From Salinibacter sp. 10B (lineage in GTDB: Bacteria > Bacteroidota > Rhodothermia > Rhodothermales > Salinibacteraceae): DNA of 64,000 nucleotides. Positions 45,096 to 54,580 of this stretch are shown one piece after another; the first letter of the stretch is position 1; every line of letters starts with the position of its first letter. Position numbers and translations under genes: made by a program. The notes below the pieces were generated by a model. That model worked only from the letters and a program-made list of their open reading frames with translations. It was not told the DNA's origin and made no database searches. The stretch covers positions 3,164,668 to 3,228,667 of the forward strand of contig NZ_MQWC01000004.1 of the NCBI RefSeq assembly GCF_002954405.1. The letters are read 5' to 3'.

Positions 45096-47225
45096 TCATC
45101 CGTCCGAGGGCAGGAGGGAGGACTGGCCGTTTCCGTTCGATACCGACGAGCGCGGAAGGGTGAGGGTAAAGTGGGTGCCGTGCTCCCCATTTTTCATGTC
45201 CAGTGTGCCTTCCATGTGACCGGCAAGCTGGTGAATGCGATGGAGCCCGGAGGCTTCTGGGCCCGACGCCTCATCCAGGTACACTTCCATAAATCGCTCT
45301 TCCACCTCCGAGCCTGTATCGATTACGTGCAAGGCCACCTCGTCCTCGCCAGCTTCGGCCTTTACCGTGATGGTTCCCGTCTCCGTGTGGGTCAGGGCAT
45401 TGGCGAGAAGAGCGTCAACAATCGTTTCGACGGCCGACGGATCGTGGCGCACCGGCACCGACGTGTCCGGCAGGGTGCGCCGGAGCTCTACGGACTGCGT
45501 GTCTCCTTCATGCCGGTCCAAGACGGCATGGAGATGCGTCACGAGGTCGAACGGTTCCGGAGTGAGATCGATGGCGTCTCCGGACTCCTCCATGTTCGTC
45601 GCCAGAGCGTTGGAGGCCGCCGGGTCCGAGGTCGACTCGGCATCCGACACGGAGTCGGATCCGTCGTCTGCGTCGGTCGGGACTGGATCTTCGAAGCCCT
45701 CGTCGGAAAAGGTCGGCAGGCTGGGAGAGAAGACGTCGTAGGCCTCGTCGGGGGCGGACGAGTCGGCCGAGGCGTCGTTCGCGTTGGATTCAGCGGCCGG
45801 AGCGCTCTCGTTTTTCGCACTGGAGGTCTCTGTTGAATCATCGGCATCGTGCGCCGGCGCGTCGGCTGCCTCCGCACCTTCGTTCTCGTCCTCCTCTTCT
45901 TCCTCCTCTGCTTGGGCTGCAGGCGACGGAGACGCTGCCTCGGGCGAGGGCTCCTCAGGGGGAAATTCGGCCTCGTCGGAGGGGGCGGGCTCCGCTGAGG
46001 ACGACTCAACGGGGATGTCGTCGGAGGTGTCCGCCTCAGCAGAGGAGGCAGAGGCAGGAGACGTCGATTCCGGCTCGGGCGCTGTATCCTCGTCCAGAAT
46101 GGGGGTGAGGGTTCCCGCCACGCCGGACGGACTGCCGGTGTCGTCCCGCATCAGTCGAGCGTGTAGCTCAAATTTCTGCTCGCCCTGATTGGTGAGGAAG
46201 CTGGCTTCGTGCTGGCACACGTCCGTGTCTGCCGCCAGAAGCGCCGAGAAGGCTTCGCTGGTTGCCGACCGGTCGAGTGGGTGGACGAAGCTGGTAAGCG
46301 GACGCCCGATGGTATCCGAGACGGAGAAGCCCGTCGCGGCCTCCCATTCGCCACTCAAGGACTGCGTGTTGCCCTCCAAGTCGGTTTGAAAGAAGACGGT
46401 ACTGTCGGAATCGTGCCGCTGGGAGACGGACTGCGGGGCGGCCAGCCGGGCAGCCTGCCCGTCGAAGAGCACCTCATGCTCCCGGAGCTGCACGGGAAAG
46501 AAGGAGCCGTCCGCTCGCTTGTGCATCGACAGGTCGGCAGAGGACGGCTGGTCCTCCGGTGGGGCCTCCAGGGTGTCGGCGGTCATCGAGGCGAAGTCGG
46601 ACTTGTCATAGCCGTATGTGTCACGGGCAGCCTCGTTGACGTACATCAGAGAGCCGTCGCTCTCGGAATAGACGTACATCGGCTGCGGATTCTCATTTAC
46701 CAGCTGCCGTACCTGCGCTTCTGCACTGCGCAGCTCGAACTGATTCACCACCACGTCCGCCAGCCGTTCAAGAATTTCGCGCTGGGAGGCGTCGAAGGGT
46801 TGTGCCTCGTAGTCGATGATGCAGAGCGTACCGATGTGGACACCCTCCGGGGTTGTGAGCGGGGCACCAGCATAGAAGCGAATGTGCGGGGGGCCCGTCA
46901 CGATCGGGTTATCCTTGAACCGCGGGTCCTTCGTTGCGTCCTCAACGACGAGCATCTCGCCCTGGTGCACAGCGTGGACGCAAAAGGAGACTCCGATGTC
47001 GGTCTCGCGGGCGTCGAAGCCGAAGCACGACTTGAACCATTGGCGCTCGTCGTCGATGAGCGTGATGAGGGCGGTTGAGACGTCGCACACCTTCGCCACG
47101 AGGCTCGTGATGCGATCGAAATTCTTCTCAGGGGCGGTATCAAGGATGTGGTAGCGCCGCAGAGCCGCCTGCCGTTTGCTGGTGTCTTCAAGATCAGGCG
47201 CGTTTGAGTACGTGGAGGACTCCAT
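45096..47225 (-). CDS. GAF-PAS sensor protein with an acidic linker and a degenerate kinase ATPase
   Basis: The 709-residue protein starts with a GAF domain (about 20-165, FCVHAVHQGEMLVVEDATKD, FYAGAPLTTPEGVHIGTLCI). One clear PAS follows (PQPMYVYSESDGSLMYVNEA), then a second (FFQTDLEGNTQSLSGEWEAA). Next are about 190 very acidic, Ser/Ala-rich residues. The C-terminal 140 residues resemble a histidine-kinase ATPase, but there is no HisKA helix or phospho-accepting His. G1 reads DTGSEVEE, not DTGxG, and the G2 glycine loop is missing (ASGLHRIHQL). It is probably a pseudokinase or a non-catalytic partner. The ATG at 47225 was chosen; upstream codons extend to 47309. It is in one operon with parA. 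Confidence 0.75.
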   Translation of the reverse strand: MESSTYSNAPDLEDTSKRQAALRRYHILDTAPEKNFDRITSLVAKVCDVSTALITLIDDERQWFKSCFGFDARETDIGVSFCVHAVHQGEMLVVEDATKDPRFKDNPIVTGPPHIRFYAGAPLTTPEGVHIGTLCIIDYEAQPFDASQREILERLADVVVNQFELRSAEAQVRQLVNENPQPMYVYSESDGSLMYVNEAARDTYGYDKSDFASMTADTLEAPPEDQPSSADLSMHKRADGSFFPVQLREHEVLFDGQAARLAAPQSVSQRHDSDSTVFFQTDLEGNTQSLSGEWEAATGFSVSDTIGRPLTSFVHPLDRSATSEAFSALLAADTDVCQHEASFLTNQGEQKFELHARLMRDDTGSPSGVAGTLTPILDEDTAPEPESTSPASASSAEADTSDDIPVESSSAEPAPSDEAEFPPEEPSPEAASPSPAAQAEEEEEEDENEGAEAADAPAHDADDSTETSSAKNESAPAAESNANDASADSSAPDEAYDVFSPSLPTFSDEGFEDPVPTDADDGSDSVSDAESTSDPAASNALATNMEESGDAIDLTPEPFDLVTHLHAVLDRHEGDTQSVELRRTLPDTSVPVRHDPSAVETIVDALLANALTHTETGTITVKAEAGEDEVALHVIDTGSEVEERFMEVYLDEASGPEASGLHRIHQLAGHMEGTLDMKNGEHGTHFTLTLPRSSVSNGNGQSSLLPSDG

Positions 47226-47825
47226 GCCGTTGAGAGAGGAAAACTGTTGGAAGAGAACAATACTGGTGCACAGGACGAGGGCCGACCATCGCTCGCTCAC
47301 GTGCCGCAAATGAGGTGCCGATCAATGCGTCGGGCGTTCGATACGGACGTGCATAAACACATCATTACAAATGCACCTCGACGCCGCAATGAATGGGACT
47401 GGAGGTGTGGTTCTCCCGATGTGTTACCGGTGGGCAACGTTACTAAGGGAAAACATTTCACGACGTGTTGCCCGCAGGGTGCTTGGGGCTCTGTTTCCCC
47501 CGGTAAGGAATTGTTCAGCTCCAGACATTTGCATACAGTGTAGAGATAGGCGCCCACGAAGACGAAAGGTCCGCCCGAACGGTCATTCGAAACCGAGTGC
47601 TGAATCTGTTCGCGTATGTGAATGGGAAGGGGGACGTGTGTTGCTGGAGTGGAGGCACGAACGTTTGGGGGACACGGATCTTCAAAAATTTCCTCTCGTT
47701 GGAAGGCCGCTATTTCTTAGGTCAAGCCTTAAAAATGAGTTTTGGCCTCCTCCCTTTAAGCGGCTGTCGTCATTGTCTCTTTTCGTCTTTGCAGTCCCAG
47801 CGTGACTTCGGTTTTCCTCCATCGG
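47226..47825. other. Intergenic region, no gene recognised
   Basis: About 600 bp lie between the minus-strand sensor gene and the plus-strand DUF2279 gene. Both promoters should lie here. Open frames in it have no family match. No repeat or RNA was identified. Confidence 0.4.
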
Positions 47826-48842
47826 ATGTTCGTCAGGCCCCGTCGTTTCTTTTTCTATCTCGTCGGGAGCGTAGTGCTTGCCGTTGGGGGCAGTCTCCTT
47901 TTCGTCTTCTCTGTGCAGGCGCAGCAGGTGGCCCCAGAAGAAGGGCGCGTCCCGGAGGCGGCCCCAGTTTCGGTTCACCCGTCGATTCCGGTTCGGGCCC
48001 TCGCGCCGTCGTCGTTGGCTATCGAACTTCCCCCCGTGTCGTCCGCTTCTTCGTCCGGCGTTCGGTGGGGACGGGTTACTCTCGTCTCAGGGATACTCAC
48101 GACGTCCTACGTTAGTCAGTATGTGATTGAACGTAAAAAGTGGTGGTCCCAACAAACGGTGGGCTTTCACTTCGACAGCAAGCTCGAGTATGCCCACGGT
48201 CTCGACAAGATGGCCCACTTCTATGGAGCCGAAATTCAGGCCATGACGAATGCACGGCTCCTGGAGTGGGCAGGCGTGTCGTCGTCGAAGGCGGCGCTTG
48301 CGGGATCCCTCTTGAGCCTCGCCGGGCAGACCAACGTGGAGATCCACGACGGCTTCAACGCCCAGTGGGGCTTCGACGTGTACGACCAGATCGCCAATGT
48401 GCTGGGGGTAAGCTGGTTCTACGCCCACGAGCGCGTGCCGGCCCTTCGGCGGTTTGACGTTCGACTTTCGTACTGGCACCCCAACGCGCCTCCGCTCAAC
48501 AAATCGAAGGACATCACCCCTTTCACGAACGACTATTCGGGGCACGTCTACTGGGTGAGCATGCGCGTCTGGGATCTCCTGCCGGCGTCGGCGCAACCAT
48601 ACTGGCCCCGGTGGCTTCAGATCTCGGCCGGCGTGTCGCTGAACAAGTGGGAGGAGTACCCGGATCCGGACGCTTACCTCTCGACTCACATTAGTGTGGA
48701 TGTTGACTGGCGCAAGATTATCCCGCGAGGATCCTGGCTCGGACGCACGACCGGCGATCTCCTGAATCGATACCACCTGCCTGCGCCAGCGCTCCAGATT
48801 ACGCCGCGTCCGGGGATACGTCTCCTGTTCGTGGGGCAGTAG
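47826..48842 (+). CDS. DUF2279-like exported protein
   Basis: The 338-residue product has a signal or TM segment (FFFYLVGSVVLAVGGSLLFV, then SVQAQQ) and the DUF2279 pattern. That pattern includes FHFDSKLEYAHGLDKMAHFYGAE, SLLSLAGQTNVEIHDGFNAQWGFDVYD, and a C-terminal beta part with LSYWHP and GLRLLF-like end (GIRLLFVGQ). The family is common in Bacteroidota and its role is unknown; outer-membrane or periplasmic location is likely. A bidirectional terminator follows. Confidence 0.75.
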   Translation: MFVRPRRFFFYLVGSVVLAVGGSLLFVFSVQAQQVAPEEGRVPEAAPVSVHPSIPVRALAPSSLAIELPPVSSASSSGVRWGRVTLVSGILTTSYVSQYVIERKKWWSQQTVGFHFDSKLEYAHGLDKMAHFYGAEIQAMTNARLLEWAGVSSSKAALAGSLLSLAGQTNVEIHDGFNAQWGFDVYDQIANVLGVSWFYAHERVPALRRFDVRLSYWHPNAPPLNKSKDITPFTNDYSGHVYWVSMRVWDLLPASAQPYWPRWLQISAGVSLNKWEEYPDPDAYLSTHISVDVDWRKIIPRGSWLGRTTGDLLNRYHLPAPALQITPRPGIRLLFVGQ

Positions 48843-49012
48843 CCCGGCTGCAACGTACCCGGTACACGAGAATTGATACTCGATACCGAAGACCGGTGTA
48901 CCCCCGATGGGAGCAAATTCGGACGGAACGACTCTTGTCGGAGGAAGGGCGTGATGCCAAAGTGGGATGGGCCATTCATCTCGTTCTCGAACCGGATCAT
49001 CTCCCGTCGCAG

Positions 49013-49050
49013 AAAAACGTCCTCGTGGGTCACGAGGACGACGTGTTTTC
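49013..49050. terminator. Bidirectional rho-independent terminator
   Basis: CGTCCTCGTG and CACGAGGACG form a 10-bp perfect stem around a 3-nt loop (49018-49040), with AAAAA on the left and TTTT on the right. It lies between the convergent DUF2279 and serine hydrolase genes. No gene is seen elsewhere in 48843-49209. Confidence 0.9.
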
Positions 49051-49209
49051 TCGAGCGTCGAATGCGATGTCCTGCAATCTGCGGCTTTTCCCCACAAAGG
49101 TCCGGCGTCCGAACCATTCTATGGTCGAGAGACTAGGGGGCATGAGAGCGACAATAGCTCGTCGTCGGCTGCAATAGGGTTATACAGCAGATTTGTATTT
49201 GCAACCCCT

Positions 49210-50373
49210 CTACTTTTGAGGTCCTTTTCCTCCGAACACGAATCGGTTTAGAAATATCTGCGCAAACGGCGACTGCTCGACTGCTGCCCGGTCGAGCGGG
49301 TTGCCCCAATGGAGGACCTCGCTGTTGGCCAGTAGAATCAAGGTCAATTTGCGGTCCGGCACCTTCAGATAGAGCGCCGAAAATCCAGCTTCCTCGTCCC
49401 AGCCTCCATGCCAAACCAGCCGCTTGCCGCGGTAATCCTGCACGTACCAGCCGAACGCGTATGGGGATTCCGTTCCGTCCGATTGGTTTGGCGGATCGAA
49501 CAGTGTGTTCATGACTGAGTCGGAGGCGAGGGTACCGGTGTCAAGTGCCACGTCGTAGCGAGCGAGGTCACGAACAGTCGACACGATGCCCGCCCCACCA
49601 GCGAGATGTCGCTCGGGTTGTCTCCGCTGGACATAGTCGCCATCTTGGAGGCCGTAGCCCTGTGCCATGTCGAAGAAGACATCCGCCTTTTCGCGTTGCC
49701 ACAGGCTCGCCATCGTACGGGTCATTCCCGCCGGTTCTAGAATGCGCTTCTGAACCAGCTGGGCCATCGTGTTGTGTCGCCCTTCCGCAGCGCTAATCGG
49801 GTGGCCGTACACGTGCTCGACGTAGCGAGAGAGCCGCGAGTCCATGATCGGATTGTAGAGGAAGCGGGTCCCCGGCGTGCCGTTGACCCGGTGATGCAGC
49901 ACGTTCCGGAGTGTGATCGGCACATCGCAGCGGAGGTCGCGTCCGAAGACAATACCGGACTGTGCCAGCCACGTACAGAAGTCCCTCCATTTCGGCATGT
50001 CGCTGATGCGATTCTCCAGATCGACGATGCCGTCCGCGTCCAGCTGCAAGAAGAGAAGGCCTACAAAGGTCTTCGTGAGGGAGGCGATCCAGAAGGGCGT
50101 GTCGGGCGTGACGGACACGTCCGGGGCACCGTCGTCGGTGTCGAAGTGGGCACTACCATAGCCACTCATCCAGGCGATCTTGCGGTCTTTCACGACGGCC
50201 GCCGCTAGACCGGGGATGCGATTTCCCTGCCGAAGCGAGTCGAGATCGGTCGCAAACGCCTGAAATGTTGAATCTGGGGTTGCTGAGTTCGGGGGAGACT
50301 GCCCCACTGCCTGTGTGGTGCTCACTGTGATGAGCGCCGTTGTGAGCACGGCAAGGAGTTGGAGTCTGTACAT
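49210..50373 (-). CDS. Secreted serine hydrolase (class C beta-lactamase / esterase family)
   Basis: The 387-residue protein has a signal peptide (LQLLAVLTTALITVSTTQAVG), the SxxK nucleophile in IASLTKTF (Ser98, Lys101), Tyr-x-Asn as LYNPIMD, and HGG in WHGGWDE in place of KTG. This is the pattern of the class C beta-lactamase-like family (esterases, D-aminopeptidases, PBP-like hydrolases). A true beta-lactamase role is not implied. A longer frame extends to 50583, but the ATG at 50373 directly precedes the signal peptide. Confidence 0.85.
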   Translation of the reverse strand: MYRLQLLAVLTTALITVSTTQAVGQSPPNSATPDSTFQAFATDLDSLRQGNRIPGLAAAVVKDRKIAWMSGYGSAHFDTDDGAPDVSVTPDTPFWIASLTKTFVGLLFLQLDADGIVDLENRISDMPKWRDFCTWLAQSGIVFGRDLRCDVPITLRNVLHHRVNGTPGTRFLYNPIMDSRLSRYVEHVYGHPISAAEGRHNTMAQLVQKRILEPAGMTRTMASLWQREKADVFFDMAQGYGLQDGDYVQRRQPERHLAGGAGIVSTVRDLARYDVALDTGTLASDSVMNTLFDPPNQSDGTESPYAFGWYVQDYRGKRLVWHGGWDEEAGFSALYLKVPDRKLTLILLANSEVLHWGNPLDRAAVEQSPFAQIFLNRFVFGGKGPQK

Positions 50374-50455
50374 ACGAAACGTAGAAGTCGCGGTTTGAGG
50401 GGGCAGATCAAATAAGGCCCTACCGCTTGACCTTAGCGTAATAAGAGCGGCCGTG

Positions 50456-50883
50456 TTATGCCAGCGATTCAGTGGTTCTCTTGTCAAACTCTGGTTGTCT
50501 CCAAAGCCCGACTCCCATTCCAGTGGCTGCCATGATGGCGGAGGTTGTAATACCGACCAGAAATTGGCCAATCCCTTGGTCAAGAAAAAAATTCAGGAAC
50601 GAGAGAACTGCTGAACTTAGCCAAACAAATGCAGCGTGCTTCCAGGGGCGATCTTGCTGTACACGGCCCAGCTGGAAAAATACAAGAAAGATCCCGAGTA
50701 CGACGAGACCACTCTTGAGAATTGGTGTCCAACTCGGAGGAACGCTGCCGCTGGCACTGTAAAAGCCACGGATGACGCCGGGTACAAACCCTGCAATGAA
50801 TGTGGCGACGAATGTGAGACCAATGAAAAGAAAGATACGTTTCCAATTTATAGGCGTAGAGTAGTTAGTTGATAGAGCGGCAT
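50456..50883 (-). pseudogene. Membrane protein ORF without a usable start (likely frameshifted)
   Basis: Reading the minus strand, an uninterrupted frame of about 140 codons ends at a TAA at 50456. It encodes four hydrophobic helices (IFLFIGLTFVATFIAGFV, GLVVLGIFLVFFQLG, AAFVWLSSAVLSFLNFF, FLVGITTSAIMAATGMGVGL). No ATG, GTG or TTG lies in frame before the first helix. An ATG at 50883 is in another frame and stops after 11 codons, just before this frame begins (MPLYQLTTLRL, then INWKRIFLF in the main frame). A one-base indel near 50850-50880 would join them. No family recognised. It lies in a patch with a broken toxin gene. Confidence 0.6.
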
Positions 50884-50924
50884 CAGCCCGGGTTCAGGTG
50901 AAGTGGTCGTTATGCATAGCTCGC

Positions 50925-51266
50925 TTACCAACTTCCGGAGCGGAGCAACCGAACGACCTGTTCGACAATTTCTGTTCTCGGTTCCTTCTTGAGTACTCCC
51001 GCCTCTCCCTCAAACAACTGAAGATTGGCGGTGAAAAGCTTCCCAGGCCGAGCGTAGCTTACTCACTTCAAGCTTCCTTCTGCAAACTCCTCATCCGTGA
51101 GCTCGACGGCATTCGGATCCGCGTACGGATTGCTCGTCACCTGACAGAGCACGAAGTCATCCCGACTAATTTCCGCCAGCACCACAGCTGGACGTAGTTT
51201 CGACTCCGATAAATCCGAAAATGGAAACGGAATCAGGACTACTGATCCGGCTGAAGGTGCTTCCAT
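50925..51266 (-). pseudogene. MazF/PemK-family toxin with an in-frame TGA
   Basis: The first 67 codons encode a typical PemK/MazF-like N-terminus (GSVVLIPFPFSDLSESKLRP, AVVLAEISRDDFVLCQVTSN) and reach EFAEGSLK, then TGA at 51063-51065. The same frame continues for 45 more codons (VSYARPGKLFTANLQLFEGE..., ending at TAA 50925) with the family's SYxRPxKLFT pattern. Without the TGA the product would be 113 residues, a normal length for these RNases. Either the toxin has been inactivated by a nonsense mutation or the UGA is read through. The start overlaps the antitoxin gene by 28 bp. Confidence 0.82.
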
Positions 51267-51484
51267 GCATCATCCTCCTCTTCACGAGTCCAATCTTCAG
51301 CGAGGGCCTTCTCACTTAGCAGCGCGGTCTCCCCCGCGCTGGAGTCAGCCTCGAAATCTTGATTCTCTTCGTCGGTCTCCTCAAGGATCGTTACGAGCAC
51401 CCGCTGTTCTTTCTTCAAAGAAATCGAGTCCGGGAGCTGGATGGATCCATCTTCGGCGACGATAGCCTCCACAGTTTTCGGCAT
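51239..51484 (-). CDS. Antitoxin of a MazF/PemK-type module
   Basis: The 81-residue protein opens with a short beta domain like AbrB/DUF104-type antitoxins (KTVEAIVAEDGSIQLPDSIS, VLVTILEE). It ends with an acidic, helix-forming tail (LSEKALAEDWTREEEDDAWKHL) typical of PemK-family partners, where it blocks the toxin. It is intact, although the toxin downstream is interrupted. Confidence 0.8.
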   Translation of the reverse strand: MPKTVEAIVAEDGSIQLPDSISLKKEQRVLVTILEETDEENQDFEADSSAGETALLSEKALAEDWTREEEDDAWKHLQPDQ

Positions 51485-51897
51485 GGCTCTGAGCTACTAG
51501 GACATGAGCAACGCATCCTCTATTACGGCAGAGGAAGGTCACCGTTCGGCATAACACGACGCGGGGGAGCGGGTAGGTCTCTCATTTCCAAGAGGATACA
51601 CAGAATGAAGGGAGCGATATCCCGATCGGGTCGGCATAATCCCGAAGATGACACGTTCTGTGGATCGGCGGCTGCTTGTATAAATCATAAGACATCTCGT
51701 CCATCAGGTCAATTAAAGATACTAGCCATTCACTCTCCTCCATACCAACCGCTGCCTCCGGTTCGTCCAACGCCCTGGGCCACGTCCGGGCCGCCTGCTG
51801 GCGTCAGTTTCAAAAGAGCAAGGTCATCCGGTAGGACGATCGAGAGGCTGGGTCGCTATCGGGGGGGCTACAATTCCCGACGAGCGCGGAGAGGGCA
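51485..51897. other. Intergenic region, no gene recognised
   Basis: The 413 bp between the toxin-antitoxin module and the ABC permease hold only short frames with unconvincing translations. No RNA, repeat or clear promoter was seen. Confidence 0.4.
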
Positions 51898-54441
51898 TTA
51901 TACTTCTGCCCGCAGCACGTCCATCGGGGGACGATCGTACAGGCCGCGGCTGTTGAAGAGACCGATGCCGATGGTGAGAAGGGTCACCGTGACGAACGCA
52001 CCGGCGAGCGCCCACGGGGCCACCACAAACGGCCCCTCGAAGACGAAGTAGGACAGGCTCCACGCCGCCGCGAGGGCCAGCACAATGCCGGTAGCCGCCG
52101 CAAAGACGCCGAGAAACAGGTATTCGACCGTCATGATCTTCAGCACCGTCTTGCGGGAGGCGCCAAGCGTTTTCAACAACACACTCTCTTCGGCCCGCTG
52201 GTATCGGCTCACGACCACCGCGCCCGCCAGCACGATGAGCCCGGTGACGATGCTGAAGAGGGCCATGAAGCGGATCACGTACGACAGACGTCCGAAGAGG
52301 TCGCGGAAGGTGGAGAGGACGAGCGAGAGATCGATGGCGGAGACGTTGGGGTACTTCTGCACGACCTGCCGCTGCACCTGGGCGGAGGCCTCGTCGTTTT
52401 CGGAGCGGCTCAGGATGACGTGCATCTGCGGCGCGGCTTCCAGCACTCCCTCCGGAAAGACCACAAAGTAATTCGTACCAATGCGCTGCCAATCGACTTG
52501 GCGGATGCTGGACACGTAGGTGGTCACGAGGCGGCCCTGCACGTCGAATGTCAGCGTATCCCCAATGCTCACGTTCAGGTCCTCGCGCGCGATCTCCTGC
52601 TCCAGCGAGATGGGTACAGCCGCTCCCGATTGTATCGGGTTGCCGTCGACCTCTCCCACAAACTCCCCCTCGACGAGCGTCTCGCTGCTGGTAAGGTGGT
52701 CGCGGTAGGTGACGCGGTACTCGCGCTCGTGTGCCCAGTCGACGCGCCGGGTCGTGTCCTGCCGGATTTGTTTGATGGTGCGGCCGTTTACGCTGTGCAT
52801 TCGCATTGTGACGATGGGCTCGTCGGCCATTAGTGGAAGGCCGGCGCCCTTGACGATGTCCTTCACGCCGTCGGCCTGGTCGTTCTGCACGTCGAAGAGC
52901 ACGAGGTTGGGCTGTCCTTTGCCGCCGGTCACCTTGATCTGCTCCAGGAGGGTTTGTTGGACGAGGAAGAGCGTCACGATGAGGAAGGTGCCGAGGCCGA
53001 GCGCCAGCATCAGCACCGTCGTTTGGTTCTGCGGGCGGTACAGGTTTGCCAGGCCTTGCCGCCATGGGTACGGCCAGGAGCTCGGAAAGAAGCGCTGCAC
53101 GCCCGTTACGATGCCCCAGGACACGAGCGCCAGCACGCCGAAGACGCCCGCCACACCCCCTGCGTAGCCGAGTCCAATTTCCCACGAGGGGGCCTGCAGA
53201 AGCGACACGCCGGTCACCCCCGCTGCAATGAGGATCGCGACCGCCCACCGCGCCGGGTCGCACCAGCCGCCCGTCGTCGGGTCCACGTCTGTGCGGAGGG
53301 CGCGCATGGGCGAGACGCCCCGCACCTCCAGCAGCGGCCACAGTGCAAAGAGGAGGGTGACCCCGAGGCCAACGCCTAGGCCGAGGCCCACCGCCACCCA
53401 GGAAATGGAGAAACTTACGTCGAAGGGAAGGAAGTCGGCCAGCAGACGAGGCACGAAGGCCTGAAGCCCGATGCCGATCAGGCTTCCGGTGCCGGCACCG
53501 AGCAGGCCGAGCACGCCTGCCTGGGCGAGATAGATGCGGAACGTGCGTCCGGCCGAGGCGCCCAGGCAGCGCAGGACCGCAATCGAGCCGAGGCGCTGCC
53601 GCACGTACACGTGCACGGCACTTGCCACGCCGAGGCTGCCCAGCAGGAGCGCCACAAAGCCCACGAGGCTCAGGAAGCGATACAGGTTGCCGAGGCCCTC
53701 GCGCCAGTCCTCCGCCTCTTCCTCCACGGTGTCGGTGTCGAGGTCCCGCCGCTCCGCAAACGGCTCGATGTCACTCACGAGCTGGCTTACGTCACGGTCG
53801 TCTTCGAACTTGAAGTAGACCTCGTATTCGGCCAGGCTCCCCCGACTCAAAAGACTCGTGTCGAGTTCGGTCTTCGGGATGTAAATCGGGGGGCGGGCGG
53901 CGGAGCTAAAGGACGATTCGCCCGGGGCTTGTTGGATCTCGCCTGCGATTTGGTACGACACGCGCCCGATGCGGACGGAGTCTCCCACCTGCGCGTCGAA
54001 CTGGTTCAGGAGGGTGCCGGATACGAGTGCTCGGCGGCCCGTCTGGTAGACCTGCGAGGCACTGTCGGGCTGCGTAATCAGGGCGCCGTAGAACGGAAAG
54101 CCGCCCTCGACGGCCCGTACCGCCGTGAGGCGCGTGCCGCCGTTCTTGGGAAAGACGGCCATCGATCCGAAGGAGATGCGTCGCGACTGTGTGCCGCCGA
54201 TCGAGTCGATCATCACCTCCGTCGAGTCGTCGAACGGTTGCTCAGACTCCAATCGAAGGTCGGCCCCGAGGAGCGTCTTCGCTTCCTGATCGACCGTGCG
54301 GCTCATGTTGTCGCCGAAGCCGCGAATGGCGACGAGCGCAGCGACGCCCAGCACCATGGCCGAGAGGTAGAGCGCGAGGCGCTGCCGGCTGCCGCGACTG
54401 TCGCGCCACGCCATCTTCAGAATCCAGGGTACGTTGCTCAT
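51898..54441 (-). CDS. FtsX-like ABC transporter permease (YbbP type)
   Basis: The 847-residue protein has the double-module layout of YbbP/LolC-like permeases. TM1 lies near residue 25, then a MacB-like periplasmic domain (about 45-255) and a block of TMs with the first FtsX core (about 260-400, LGSIAVLRCLGASAGRTF). Further TMs, a second periplasmic domain (about 510-720) and a final FtsX core (about 730-847, EESVLLKTLGASRKTVLKI) follow. These permeases, with an ATPase such as YbbA, extract or export lipids, lipoproteins or peptides. The ATPase gene is not adjacent, which is unusual. The ATG at 54441 was preferred over 54471. Confidence 0.88.
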   Translation of the reverse strand: MSNVPWILKMAWRDSRGSRQRLALYLSAMVLGVAALVAIRGFGDNMSRTVDQEAKTLLGADLRLESEQPFDDSTEVMIDSIGGTQSRRISFGSMAVFPKNGGTRLTAVRAVEGGFPFYGALITQPDSASQVYQTGRRALVSGTLLNQFDAQVGDSVRIGRVSYQIAGEIQQAPGESSFSSAARPPIYIPKTELDTSLLSRGSLAEYEVYFKFEDDRDVSQLVSDIEPFAERRDLDTDTVEEEAEDWREGLGNLYRFLSLVGFVALLLGSLGVASAVHVYVRQRLGSIAVLRCLGASAGRTFRIYLAQAGVLGLLGAGTGSLIGIGLQAFVPRLLADFLPFDVSFSISWVAVGLGLGVGLGVTLLFALWPLLEVRGVSPMRALRTDVDPTTGGWCDPARWAVAILIAAGVTGVSLLQAPSWEIGLGYAGGVAGVFGVLALVSWGIVTGVQRFFPSSWPYPWRQGLANLYRPQNQTTVLMLALGLGTFLIVTLFLVQQTLLEQIKVTGGKGQPNLVLFDVQNDQADGVKDIVKGAGLPLMADEPIVTMRMHSVNGRTIKQIRQDTTRRVDWAHEREYRVTYRDHLTSSETLVEGEFVGEVDGNPIQSGAAVPISLEQEIAREDLNVSIGDTLTFDVQGRLVTTYVSSIRQVDWQRIGTNYFVVFPEGVLEAAPQMHVILSRSENDEASAQVQRQVVQKYPNVSAIDLSLVLSTFRDLFGRLSYVIRFMALFSIVTGLIVLAGAVVVSRYQRAEESVLLKTLGASRKTVLKIMTVEYLFLGVFAAATGIVLALAAAWSLSYFVFEGPFVVAPWALAGAFVTVTLLTIGIGLFNSRGLYDRPPMDVLRAEV

Positions 54442-54580
54442 TCGGCAAGGGGGAAATGATCCAGATAACAAGGTGCCCGGGTTCGACGGTTCGGGAGGCG
54501 TGAGGACGTGAAGCGGGATACGTGATCTCTAGGATCGGGCGCCTCAGAGTCCCGAGTCGCGGTTCACGCCTCGCGAGTCA

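Noticed and set aside
44073-45836. A 587-codon plus-strand frame across parA and the sensor gene
   Set aside because: It runs through two recognisable minus-strand genes and has Gly/Arg-rich, non-protein-like content.
51824-53341. A 505-codon minus-strand frame inside the ABC permease gene
   Set aside because: It overlaps the permease in another frame and is Arg/Pro/Gly-rich without motifs.
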